Assembly (NCBI GenBank): GCA_009783495.1
Contig: WRDJ01000064.1
Coordinates: 1-5,633 of the forward strand
Reading direction: 5' to 3'
DNA length: 5,633 nt
Source: Clostridiales bacterium
GTDB lineage: Bacteria > Bacillota > Dehalobacteriia > UBA4068
The notes below the pieces were generated by a model. The model worked only from the letters and a program-made list of their open reading frames with translations. It had not been told where the DNA came from and did no database searches. Shown piece by piece: positions 1 to 5,464 of the stretch. How positions within the stretch are numbered: the stretch's first letter is position 1; the number at the start of each line of letters is the position of its first letter. Position numbers and translations under genes: made by a program.

Positions 1-357
1 AAGATTTTCCACGACGACACGATCGCCGTGAGCGCCACCTGTGTGCGGGTACCGGTTTACCGCAGCCATTCCGAGGCCGTGAGTATCGGGACAGAACGCC
101 CGCTTTCACCGCAAAAGGCCCGGGAACTGCTGGAGAGGGCTCCCGGCGTGGTGGTGGTGGACGACCCGCAAAACAAAAAATATCCCATGCCGCTCTTTGC
201 CAGCGACACCGACGAGGTCTATGTCGGGCGCATCAGGGAAGACCTTTCGAGGGAAAACGGGCTGCTCCTTTGGGTGGTGGCCGATCAAATACGCAAGGGC
301 GCGGCCACCAACGCCGTGCAGATCGCCGAGCTTTTGCTGGAGAAAGGGCTTTTATAA
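1..357 (+). CDS. asd: Aspartate-semialdehyde dehydrogenase, C-terminal part (5' end outside window)
   Basis: This gene is cut by the window edge; 118 codons and the TAA stop are visible. The enzyme reduces L-aspartyl-4-phosphate with NADPH to aspartate-4-semialdehyde, the branch-point intermediate for lysine/diaminopimelate, threonine and methionine, in the cytosol. The sequence carries the family's C-terminal signature [16 protein letters not shown] near window residues 11-26. By family knowledge the Arg and His of the RSHSE part (residues 21 and 23) are the substrate-binding arginine and catalytic histidine. The tail [16 protein letters not shown] is also typical of the family. The catalytic cysteine and the NADP-binding N-terminal domain lie upstream and cannot be checked. 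The reading frame is open from base 1, so the internal GTG at 28 is not a real start. The next gene, dapA, performs the following pathway step, as in the B. subtilis asd-dap operon. Identification is very secure. Confidence 0.96.
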   Translation, partial: KIFHDDTIAVSATCVRVPVYRSHSEAVSIGTERPLSPQKARELLERAPGVVVVDDPQNKKYPMPLFASDTDEVYVGRIREDLSRENGLLLWVVADQIRKGAATNAVQIAELLLEKGLL

Positions 358-429
358 AGACAAAAGGGGAGGCAAGAGAGGCAAGCTGCAACGCAACCCG
401 GGGTCTCCGAAAAGCCGCAAGACTTTTTG

Positions 430-455
430 AGGCGGAACACCGCTATGCGCCGCCT
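430..455 (+). repeat. Inverted repeat in the asd-dapA spacer
   Basis: AGGCGG at 430-435 is complementary to CCGCCT at 450-455 (6 bp, 14-nt loop). A competing smaller hairpin pairs GCGG (432-435) with CCGC (440-443) around AACA. No T-run follows, so it is not an intrinsic terminator. It could be an mRNA processing or stability structure between asd and dapA, or chance in GC-rich DNA. I see no lysine-riboswitch or T-box consensus in the 132-nt spacer and no convincing -35/-10 pair. Confidence 0.35.
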
Positions 456-470
456 ATGTTGCCGACTATG
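440..470 (+). repeat. Three short direct repeats CCG(N)CTATG
   Basis: CCGCTATG (440-447), CCGCCTATG (450-458) and CCGACTATG (462-470) form three near-identical copies, with CTATG recurring at 11- and 12-bp steps, close to one helical turn. They end 4 nt before the dapA Shine-Dalgarno sequence. Regularly phased copies could be a protein-binding operator, but the unit is short and chance is possible. Confidence 0.35.
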
Positions 471-474
471 CATT

Positions 475-480
475 AAGGAG
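475..480 (+). promoter_or_regulatory. Ribosome binding site of dapA
   Basis: AAGGAG lies 9 nt upstream of the ATG at 490. It decides the start: the open frame extends back to an ATG at 427, but that codon has no Shine-Dalgarno sequence and would add 21 residues (rich in Arg and Cys) that are not part of the DapA fold. Confidence 0.85.
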
Positions 481-489
481 CGAGAATAT

Positions 490-1374
490 ATGAATTTCGG
501 CAGACTGATCACCGCCATGATCACCCCGTTTAACGCCGGCGGGCAGGTTAATTATGAGGAAGCGCAGAAATTGGCGGAATATCTTTTGAATAACGGTTCC
601 GATTCGCTGGTCGTCTCCGGCACGACGGGGGAAAGCCCGACCCTTTCCAAAGAGGAAAAGAGCAGGCTTTTCGCTGCGGTGAAAGAGGTGACAAGGGGCC
701 GCGCCGCCATGATTTGCGGCGCCTCCACCTATAACACGGCGGAATCGCTGGAATTGAGCAAAGCCGCGCGGCAGGCCGGGGCCGACGCCCTGCTCGTCGT
801 GGCTCCCTATTACAGCAAGCCGCCGCAGGAGGGGTTATATCAGCATTTCGCCGCCATCGCCGAAGCCGGAGGTTTGCCGGTGATATTGTATAATATACCC
901 GGCAGAACGGGCATAAATATATTACCGCAAACTTTTGCCAAGCTGGCTAAGATCCCCAACATCGTGGGCGTCAAGGATTCCACCGGCAATATGGATCAGA
1001 TAAGCGAGGTGCGGATGCTGGCCGGGAAGGATTTTCTGATCTATTCCGGCGACGATTCCCTGACCTTGCCCATGCTGGCCTTGGGGGGCGCGGGCGTGAT
1101 CAGCGTGGCCGCCCATCTCGCGGGCAAGCAAATCAAGGATATGATAGAAAATTTCTTCGCCGGCAACTTTGCGGCAGCGGCGGAAATACATATCGGCCTG
1201 TTCCCCCTTTTCAAAAAGCTCTTTCTGACCGCCAACCCCATCCCGCTCAAATATTGCCTGAACAAGTTGGGCTGCCAGGCCGGGCCCTGCCGTCTGCCTT
1301 TGTTCGGGCCGGAGGAAAAGGTTTGCCGGGAACTGGACGACCTGACAGCCGGTATGCCGAAAATGGTTTTGTAG
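490..1374 (+). CDS. dapA: 4-hydroxy-tetrahydrodipicolinate synthase
   Basis: The 294-residue product is the usual length for DapA, a class I aldolase (TIM barrel) that condenses pyruvate with aspartate-4-semialdehyde. This is the first committed step of diaminopimelate/lysine synthesis; in spore formers the product also feeds dipicolinate. Visible signatures are GTTGESPTLSKEE at 44-56 (Thr45-Thr46 of the proton relay), Tyr107-Tyr108 in APYYSKPPQEG, YNIPGRTG at 134-141 (catalytic Tyr134 and substrate-binding Arg139), and the Schiff-base lysine Lys162 in GVKDSTG. Later come SGDDSLTLP and a complete helical C-terminus. Aligned by eye with E. coli DapA, the lysine-site residues His53, His56 and Asn80 are Lys54, Lys57 and Tyr81 here, a pattern of lysine-insensitive Gram-positive enzymes; that is inference. 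It lies 132 nt after asd, probably in the same transcript. No truncation or missing catalytic residue is seen. Confidence 0.97.
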   Translation: MNFGRLITAMITPFNAGGQVNYEEAQKLAEYLLNNGSDSLVVSGTTGESPTLSKEEKSRLFAAVKEVTRGRAAMICGASTYNTAESLELSKAARQAGADALLVVAPYYSKPPQEGLYQHFAAIAEAGGLPVILYNIPGRTGINILPQTFAKLAKIPNIVGVKDSTGNMDQISEVRMLAGKDFLIYSGDDSLTLPMLALGGAGVISVAAHLAGKQIKDMIENFFAGNFAAAAEIHIGLFPLFKKLFLTANPIPLKYCLNKLGCQAGPCRLPLFGPEEKVCRELDDLTAGMPKMVL

Positions 1375-1388
1375 TTTTTGCTTATTTT

Positions 1389-1428
1389 CCCTTCACGGAA
1401 GGGGTATGAGATAAAGGAAATTTTTATC
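1389..1428 (+). repeat. Two adjacent hairpins just after dapA
   Basis: CCCTTC (1389-1394) pairs with GAAGGG (1398-1403) around a 3-nt loop. Directly after it, GATAAA (1410-1415) pairs with TTTATC (1423-1428), and two G-T wobbles can extend the stem to an AAA loop. The first hairpin has its T-rich stretch upstream rather than downstream, so neither strand shows a proper intrinsic terminator. They may protect the 3' end of the asd-dapA message or form part of the long leader of the RNase J gene. Confidence 0.45.
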
Positions 1429-1470
1429 GCCGTGGTCTGAGGGCCGCTTTGTTTTGGCGCGCCTTAGCTG

Positions 1471-1498
1471 TATCCGTCCTAATACGGATAAAATTCCG
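1471..1498 (+). repeat. Perfect 7-bp inverted repeat with an alternative pairing
   Basis: TATCCGT (1471-1477) is perfectly complementary to ACGGATA (1484-1490), with loop CCTAAT. The CGGA core (1485-1488) can instead pair with TCCG at 1495-1498, so two mutually exclusive hairpins are possible. This would suit an RNA switch, or a protein operator if read as DNA. No ligand class is recognised. Confidence 0.4.
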
Positions 1499-1504
1499 AA
1501 GGAG

Positions 1505-1542
1505 CCGGGCGTTTTGACAATTTTCCCGGTCAAAAGGCCGGG
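1505..1542 (+). repeat. Overlapping competing inverted repeats upstream of rnj
   Basis: TTTTGAC (1512-1518) is a perfect complement of GTCAAAA (1529-1535). Inside its loop, CCCGG (1525-1529) can pair either with CCGGG upstream (1505-1509) or with CCGGG downstream (1538-1542). The alternatives exclude one another. TTGACA at 1514-1519 looks like a perfect -35 box, but no acceptable -10 follows at 16-18 nt (GC-rich instead), so I do not call a promoter. Confidence 0.4.
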
Positions 1543-1560
1543 ATTGCCTGCGCGCGATTG

Positions 1561-1586
1561 CCCGCGGATTGATAAAACTTCGCGGG
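1561..1586 (+). repeat. GC-rich inverted repeat close to the rnj start
   Basis: CCCGCG (1561-1566) pairs with CGCGGG (1581-1586) around a 14-nt AT-rich loop. It ends 21 nt before the RNase J Shine-Dalgarno sequence, so it is well placed to influence translation initiation or to act as a cleavage or binding site in the leader. Just upstream, GATTGCCTGCG (1542-1552) and GATTGCCCGCG (1556-1566) form an 11-mer direct repeat with one mismatch. Confidence 0.4.
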
Positions 1587-1607
1587 TTAAAAGATAAAAA
1601 TAATTAT

Positions 1608-1614
1608 AAAGGAG
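1608..1614 (+). promoter_or_regulatory. Ribosome binding site of the RNase J gene
   Basis: AAAGGAG ends 5 nt before the ATG at 1620. This fixes the start against the upstream in-frame TTG at 1569, which lacks a Shine-Dalgarno sequence. The next in-frame methionines (residues 81-82) lie inside the metallo-beta-lactamase fold, so the N-terminal extension must be translated. Confidence 0.85.
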
Positions 1615-1619
1615 CAAAC

Positions 1620-3455
1620 ATGGAAAACAAAAAAGAATCAATCCCCGAAAGCGCGGAGGAGGGGCAGACAAGGTGGCGCAATGATAAAGGCCGCGCCCCC
1701 CGCGTCGCTTCCGCGCGCAAAGAAGGCAGCCGGGCGGGCGGAGAAGCCAAGGCAGAGACGGGCAAAGCCGGGCGTCCGGCCGCCCAAGCCAAAGAGAAAG
1801 AGAAGGAAAGCAAACTGCGGGTAATTCACCTGGGCGGCCTGGGTGAGATCGGCAAAAACATGATGCTGATCCAATACGGCGAGAATATCATCGTCATTGA
1901 CGGCGGCGTCATGTTCCCGGAGGACGAGCTGCTGGGCATCGACATGGTCATCCCGGATTATACCTATCTGCTGGAAAACCGGCATATGCTGCGGGCCTTC
2001 CTGCTCACCCACGGCCACGAGGATCATATCGGCGCCATGCCCTATATCCTGAAGGATTTGCAGGCGCCCGTTTACGGCTCGCGCCTCACCCTCGGTTTGT
2101 TGAAGGGCAAGCTCAACGAGCACCGCGTCAGCGCCGAAACGCATGAGGTCAAACCGCGCCAGGTGGTGAACATTGGCCCCTTTTCCGTGGAATTCATCCG
2201 GCTGGCCCACAGCATCCCCGGTTCCTTGGGCGTGGCGGTGCATACGCCGGTCGGCACCATCATGGTCATCAGCGACTTCAAGATGGATATGTCGCCCATT
2301 GACGGCGAACTGACCGATTTCGGGCGTATTTCGCGTTTAGGGGAGGAAGGCGTGCTGCTGCTTTTGGCAGACAGCACCAATGTAGAAAAACCCGGCTTCA
2401 CTCCCTCGGAAAAAACGGTGGGGGAGACCTTCGACAAGATTTTTCTTTCCACGAAAGGCCGCATCATCATAACCTCCTTCGCCTCCAACGTGCATCGCAT
2501 CCAGCAGGCCATCTGGTCGGCCGAGAAGTTCGGGCGCAAGGTGGCGGTGGTGGGGCGCGGCATGGCTAATGTCACCGCCATCGCCAAAGACCTGGGTTAT
2601 CTGGAAATTCCTAAGGATATTCTGATTGATGTGGATGAGGTGAACGACCTGCCCGCGCAAAAGGTGCTGATTTTGACCACCGGCAGCCAGGGAGAACCGC
2701 TTTCCGGGCTGACCCGTATGTCTATGGGCGAGCATAAGCAGGTGCATATCATGCCGGGGGATCTGGTCATCATTTCCGCCACGGCCATCCCCGGCAACGA
2801 GCGGCTGGTGGGCAGGACGATTGACAACCTTTTCCGCCAGGGCGCCATGGTGATACACGAGAAAAGCGACGGCATCCACGTTTCCGGGCACGCCAGCAAG
2901 GAAGAGCTGAAGGTGCTGCTGAACATGGTCAAACCGCGCTTCTTCATGCCCATGCACGGCGAATACCGCATGCTTTTCAAGCACGCGCGCTTGGCCCAGC
3001 AGCTTGGCATGTCGGAAAACGACATTTTCGTGCTGGAAAACGGCCAGGTGCTGGACGTCACCCGCCGCCGCTGCATGATTGACGGTTCGGTGCCTTCCGG
3101 GCGCATCCTCATAGACGGCCTGGGCGTGGGCGACGTGGGCAATACGGTGCTGAAGGACAGGCGGCTCCTTTCCCAGGGCGGGATCGTCGTCGTTAATATC
3201 GTCGTTGATAAGAAAAGCGGCGCGCTGCTTTCCGGCCCGGAATTTTTTTCCCGCGGATTCATATTTGAAAAAGAATATGAGCATATTATAAGCGAAGTGC
3301 GGGAAAAGACTGCCGCCATCTGCGCCCAGGGCAAAAGCAAGGAAGAAAGGGACTGGCAGGCCGTGCGCGGGCAGATACGCAATACTGTTGCCAAAACTCT
3401 TTTTGACCGCACGGGGCGGAGGCCTATAGTTTTGCCTCTGCTGACCGAAGTATAG
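1620..3455 (+). CDS. rnj: Ribonuclease J (MBL/beta-CASP nuclease) with charged N-terminal extension
   Basis: The 611-residue product belongs to RNase J, a cytosolic Zn-dependent enzyme with endonuclease and 5'-3' exonuclease activity in mRNA decay and rRNA maturation. Residues 1-64 are a K/R/E/A/G-rich, probably disordered tail; Firmicute enzymes normally start near LRVIHLGGLGEIGKN (66-80). The MBL metal site is complete: HGHEDH 131-136, His197, Asp219 and His446. Beta-CASP signatures are ADSTNVEKPGFTPSE (250-264), ITSFASNVHR, TTGSQGEP (353-360), HVSGHAS (420-426) and PMHGEYRM. A C-terminal domain with SRGFIFEKE follows, so the gene is full length. Three motifs deviate from the form I remember: HSIPGS instead of HSIPDS, ISDFK instead of TGDFK, and GRGMANV instead of GRSMVNV. 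Position matches B. subtilis rnjB, between dapA and tepA, yet the metal ligands are intact, so it may be the main or only RNase J. A 245-nt structured spacer precedes it. Confidence 0.95.
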   Translation: MENKKESIPESAEEGQTRWRNDKGRAPRVASARKEGSRAGGEAKAETGKAGRPAAQAKEKEKESKLRVIHLGGLGEIGKNMMLIQYGENIIVIDGGVMFPEDELLGIDMVIPDYTYLLENRHMLRAFLLTHGHEDHIGAMPYILKDLQAPVYGSRLTLGLLKGKLNEHRVSAETHEVKPRQVVNIGPFSVEFIRLAHSIPGSLGVAVHTPVGTIMVISDFKMDMSPIDGELTDFGRISRLGEEGVLLLLADSTNVEKPGFTPSEKTVGETFDKIFLSTKGRIIITSFASNVHRIQQAIWSAEKFGRKVAVVGRGMANVTAIAKDLGYLEIPKDILIDVDEVNDLPAQKVLILTTGSQGEPLSGLTRMSMGEHKQVHIMPGDLVIISATAIPGNERLVGRTIDNLFRQGAMVIHEKSDGIHVSGHASKEELKVLLNMVKPRFFMPMHGEYRMLFKHARLAQQLGMSENDIFVLENGQVLDVTRRRCMIDGSVPSGRILIDGLGVGDVGNTVLKDRRLLSQGGIVVVNIVVDKKSGALLSGPEFFSRGFIFEKEYEHIISEVREKTAAICAQGKSKEERDWQAVRGQIRNTVAKTLFDRTGRRPIVLPLLTEV

Positions 3456-3462
3456 GAGAAAA

Positions 3463-3469
3463 AAGGAGG
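3463..3469 (+). promoter_or_regulatory. Ribosome binding site supporting the TTG start of tepA
   Basis: AAGGAGG, a near-perfect anti-SD match, lies 7 nt upstream of TTG at 3477 and 7 nt after the rnj stop. There is no in-frame ATG before residue 70. The later GTG at 3510 lacks a comparable site, so TTG is the best start. Confidence 0.8.
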
Positions 3470-3476
3470 GGCCTGT

Positions 3477-4241
3477 TTGCCCGACACTTATCTTTGCTTG
3501 AAAAATGAAGTGAACCCTGATCTTTATCCCGATAATCCCGAGGAAAGTGGGGAGAACCGCCCGCCGGAGGAAGCCTCCACGCCAGGCGAAACCCTGAATC
3601 AATTCGGGCAGCTCAAGTTGCCCACCCCATCCTCGAATATTCACGTTATAACTATTATAGGCCAGGTTGAGGGCCACTTGATCATGCCGCCGCAAAACAA
3701 GACCACCAAATACGAGCACATCATCCCGCAGTTGGTGGCGGTGGAGCAAAGCAAGGAGATCGAGGGCTTGCTCATCATCCTCAACACGGTGGGCGGCGAC
3801 GTGGAGGCCGGCCTGGCCATCGCCGAAATGATCGCCACCATGTCCAAGCCCACGGTTTCTTTGGTGCTGGGCGGCGGGCATTCCATCGGCGTGCCCATTG
3901 CCGTGGCCACCAAAACCTCCTTCATCGCGCCCACGTCCACCATGACCATCCACCCCATCCGTCTGACTGGCCTGGTGGTCGGGGTGCAGCAAAGTTTCGA
4001 TTACCTGGAGCGCATGCAGGACAGAGTGGTCAATTTCATCACCAGCCACTCCGACATCTCGGCGGAGAAGCTGCGTTCCCTGATGATGACCACCGGCGAG
4101 CTGGCACGGGACATCGGCGCCATCGTGGTGGGCAAGGACGCGGTGGCCTATGGACTGATTGATGAGATCGGCGGCCTGGACAAGGCCATCGCCGGGCTGA
4201 AGCGGCAGATTGCTGAGGGAAAGAAGGGTGAGCCGAATTGA
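3477..4241 (+). CDS. tepA: ClpP-class serine protease TepA (YmfB family)
   Basis: The 254-residue product is a ClpP/crotonase-fold protein of the TepA (YmfB) family. Residues 1-50 are acidic and proline-rich, probably disordered. The fold then runs from [16 protein letters not shown] (52-67) through [20 protein letters not shown] (98-117). The putative nucleophile is Ser136 in GGGHSIGVP, corresponding to the ClpP GxxxSMG site; His159 in MTIHP and Asp229 in GLIDEIGG complete a candidate Ser-His-Asp triad. No signal peptide is evident, so it is likely cytosolic. In B. subtilis, tepA has been linked to protein export and, as I recall, to breakdown of small acid-soluble spore proteins at germination; which applies here is unknown. 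It starts 22 nt after the rnj stop and overlaps ylzJ, so the three are probably co-transcribed. TTG start codons usually lower initiation, here offset by a strong Shine-Dalgarno site. Family call is firm, substrate unknown. Confidence 0.92.
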   Translation: MPDTYLCLKNEVNPDLYPDNPEESGENRPPEEASTPGETLNQFGQLKLPTPSSNIHVITIIGQVEGHLIMPPQNKTTKYEHIIPQLVAVEQSKEIEGLLIILNTVGGDVEAGLAIAEMIATMSKPTVSLVLGGGHSIGVPIAVATKTSFIAPTSTMTIHPIRLTGLVVGVQQSFDYLERMQDRVVNFITSHSDISAEKLRSLMMTTGELARDIGAIVVGKDAVAYGLIDEIGGLDKAIAGLKRQIAEGKKGEPN

Positions 4242-4450
4242 TCTGGAGCGTCGTGCCGCAGGAGATCATTTTTGCCGGAATGGAGAAACTTGATTCTTGC
4301 CGCGAATTGAATTATCGCGGGCGCCTGCTTTTGGTGAGCACCAAGGGGGAAAGCCCCGGCGAGGGGCGCATCGTGCGGCTTTTGAGCAGCGATCCGGCCG
4401 ATTTCATGGACGGCGGGTTCGCCCCGGGGAAGGTCATTCCCCTGTCGTGA
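4238..4450 (+). CDS. ylzJ: YlzJ-like small protein
   Basis: This 70-residue protein starts at a TTG that overlaps the tepA stop in TTGA (4238-4241), which suggests translational coupling; AAGGGTGA at 4224-4231 is a moderate Shine-Dalgarno site inside tepA. The sequence shows the YlzJ pattern: [16 protein letters not shown] at the N-terminus, a central [10 protein letters not shown] strand, [14 protein letters not shown] (45-58) and a C-terminal FAPGKVIPL. There is no signal peptide, membrane helix or catalytic motif. Its function is not known to me. The gene follows tepA in Bacillus and many spore formers, which supports both the identification and the lineage. A 6-bp hairpin (GGGGAA 4426-4431 with TTCCCC 4437-4442) lies at its 3' end. 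Family assignment rests on pattern and position; no search was possible. Confidence 0.85.
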   Translation: MIWSVVPQEIIFAGMEKLDSCRELNYRGRLLLVSTKGESPGEGRIVRLLSSDPADFMDGGFAPGKVIPLS

Positions 4451-4461
4451 AGAATATGCTT

Positions 4462-4481
4462 AATGGCGGAACGCCGCCATT
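4462..4481 (+). terminator. Hairpin, possible intrinsic terminator after ylzJ
   Basis: AATGGCGG (4462-4469) pairs perfectly with CCGCCATT (4474-4481) around the tetraloop AACG, an 8-bp stem beginning 12 nt after the ylzJ stop. The T tract is very short (TTT, then ACAT), so termination may be partial. It falls exactly where the conserved asd-to-ylzJ block ends and the unrelated membrane-protein genes begin, which supports an operon boundary. Confidence 0.5.
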
Positions 4482-4508
4482 TACATAGAAAGCGGAGGGG
4501 GGAGTTTC

Positions 4509-4907
4509 ATGGACATATCAGCCGCGCTGGCCTTATCCGCCGTTTTAGCCGCAGGTTTGCTCATATGTATAGTGATTTTATTCATTAAAGCAAAAGCGGG
4601 CAACAAAACATATCTCATCTATCTTGGCGTTTATGCCCTGCTGTCTGCCGCCTTATACATAACGATGGGCACAACCCTGACGGCAAACTACAACAGCCTT
4701 TTCTTATTTCTGGACAATGTCTTTCTCCTCATCATTTACGGTTATTTGCTGACGCCGGGCATTTTAATTTCGGCACTTGTTTGCTTGCCCATCGTATTCA
4801 TAATACCTGAAAAGAAAAACAAAAAACCCATTCTGTTCGTATTATTAGCGAACTTGCTTGCGGGAGTGCTGTTCCTGTATTGGATATTTTTCCGTGCTTT
4901 TGAATAA
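4509..4907 (+). CDS. Hypothetical four-helix integral membrane protein
   Basis: I do not recognise this 132-residue protein. It starts at ATG 4509 behind GGAGGGGGGAG (4494-4504). Hydrophobic segments lie at about residues 5-27, 34-56, 64-99 (long enough for one or two helices, with Asp69-Asn70 near its start and a Pro-Gly at 83-84) and 107-128. Short basic loops KAKAGNK (27-33) and EKKNKK (101-106) probably face the cytoplasm. It has no cysteine pair, no catalytic motif and no clear signal peptide. Hand counting over five lines (4561-4860) gives 119 G+C in 300, about 40%, against about 57% in sampled rnj lines, with more A/T-ending codons. That suggests a different origin or relaxed selection, though hydrophobic membrane genes are often T-rich. 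It is followed 25 nt later by a DUF1648 gene and is probably co-transcribed with it. It could be a small transporter-like, immunity or stress membrane protein; this is speculation. Confidence 0.75.
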   Translation: MDISAALALSAVLAAGLLICIVILFIKAKAGNKTYLIYLGVYALLSAALYITMGTTLTANYNSLFLFLDNVFLLIIYGYLLTPGILISALVCLPIVFIIPEKKNKKPILFVLLANLLAGVLFLYWIFFRAFE

Positions 4908-4932
4908 AACCGCATAATAAAGGAGGCAATCC

Positions 4933-5442
4933 ATGAACAAAGATTCCGAAGAGCAAAAGCTCGAACTTCCGCTTATGCCGCTTGAACTGGTCTTTCAGGC
5001 CCTGGCGGTGATGGGGCTGGTCTTTTTGGCGGTGATTTTTATCGCGCTTTATAAAGACCTTCCGGAAATCATCCCGACGCATTTCAACATCGCCGGCGAA
5101 CCGGACGCCTGGGGCAGCAAAAGTTCGCTGATTTTCCTCGCAGCACTGCCCGTCTTTATGTTCGCCCTGATCACCGTGCTGGAAAGGTTTCCCAAAATCT
5201 GGAATATGCCGGTGCAAGTGACCAAGGAAAACGCAGTCAGGCAATATACCCTGGCCCGCGCCGTCCTCACCTTGATAAAGGCGGAAATTGTCTGGCTTTT
5301 CACTTTCATCTTCTATTTCACCTGCCAGGTGGCTTTAGGCAATGTGGGCGGAATGGGCTGGTGGCTTTATGCCTTTTTTGCGCTGATAGTTGCGACTCCG
5401 GTGGCTTTGATAATAATAGCGAGAAAAACAAATAAGATATAA
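4933..5442 (+). CDS. DUF1648 domain membrane protein (SdpI-related N-terminal domain)
   Basis: The 169-residue protein starts at ATG 4933, 6 nt after AAAGGAGG (4919-4926). A charged N-terminus is followed by a helix at about 19-40, then the DUF1648 signature LPEIIPTHFNIAGEPDAWGS at 43-62. Further helices lie at about 66-83, 110-135 and 143-163. The linker NMPVQVTKENAVRQYTLARA (91-110) is also typical of the family. DUF1648 is found at the N-terminus of SdpI, the B. subtilis membrane protein that gives immunity to the SDP toxin and senses it; here the additional SdpI membrane domain is absent, so only the DUF1648 unit is present. Such short versions are widespread and uncharacterised, often near small regulators. 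No toxin or regulator gene is visible in the window. The spacing (25 nt before, 22 nt after) indicates one operon with its neighbours. Family call is good, function unknown. Confidence 0.87.
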   Translation: MNKDSEEQKLELPLMPLELVFQALAVMGLVFLAVIFIALYKDLPEIIPTHFNIAGEPDAWGSKSSLIFLAALPVFMFALITVLERFPKIWNMPVQVTKENAVRQYTLARAVLTLIKAEIVWLFTFIFYFTCQVALGNVGGMGWWLYAFFALIVATPVALIIIARKTNKI

Positions 5443-5464
5443 AACGAATTAAGGGGGTAATAGC

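Noticed and set aside
427..489. Upstream ATG start for dapA
   Set aside because: No Shine-Dalgarno precedes it, the added Arg/Cys-rich residues do not fit DapA, and AAGGAG is correctly placed before ATG 490.
197..524. Small overlapping open frames around the asd end and spacer (both strands)
   Set aside because: They overlap conserved asd or dapA sequence in other frames, lack ribosome sites, and have no recognisable protein features.
1389..1403. Intrinsic terminator after dapA
   Set aside because: The stem is only 6 bp and the T-rich stretch is upstream of it; no U tract follows on either strand.
1514..1519. Perfect TTGACA as a promoter -35 box for rnj
   Set aside because: The positions 16-18 nt downstream are GC-rich with no TATAAT-like box; a second candidate (TTGATA 1569-1574 with GATAAA 1593-1598, 18-nt spacing) would place transcription start nearly on the ribosome site, so neither is called.
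1569..1619. Upstream TTG start for the RNase J gene
   Set aside because: No ribosome site lies before it, whereas ATG 1620 has AAAGGAG at 5-nt spacing.
1638..2243. Minus-strand open frame (201 codons) opposite the 5' part of rnj
   Set aside because: It is fully antisense to conserved RNase J sequence and shows no recognisable domain; it results from codon bias in the + strand gene.
2337..4049. Long minus-strand open frame (570 codons) opposite rnj and tepA
   Set aside because: Its protein is His/Asp/Gly-rich low-complexity text typical of an antisense shadow, it spans two solid + strand genes plus their junction, and no ribosome site or known domain was seen.
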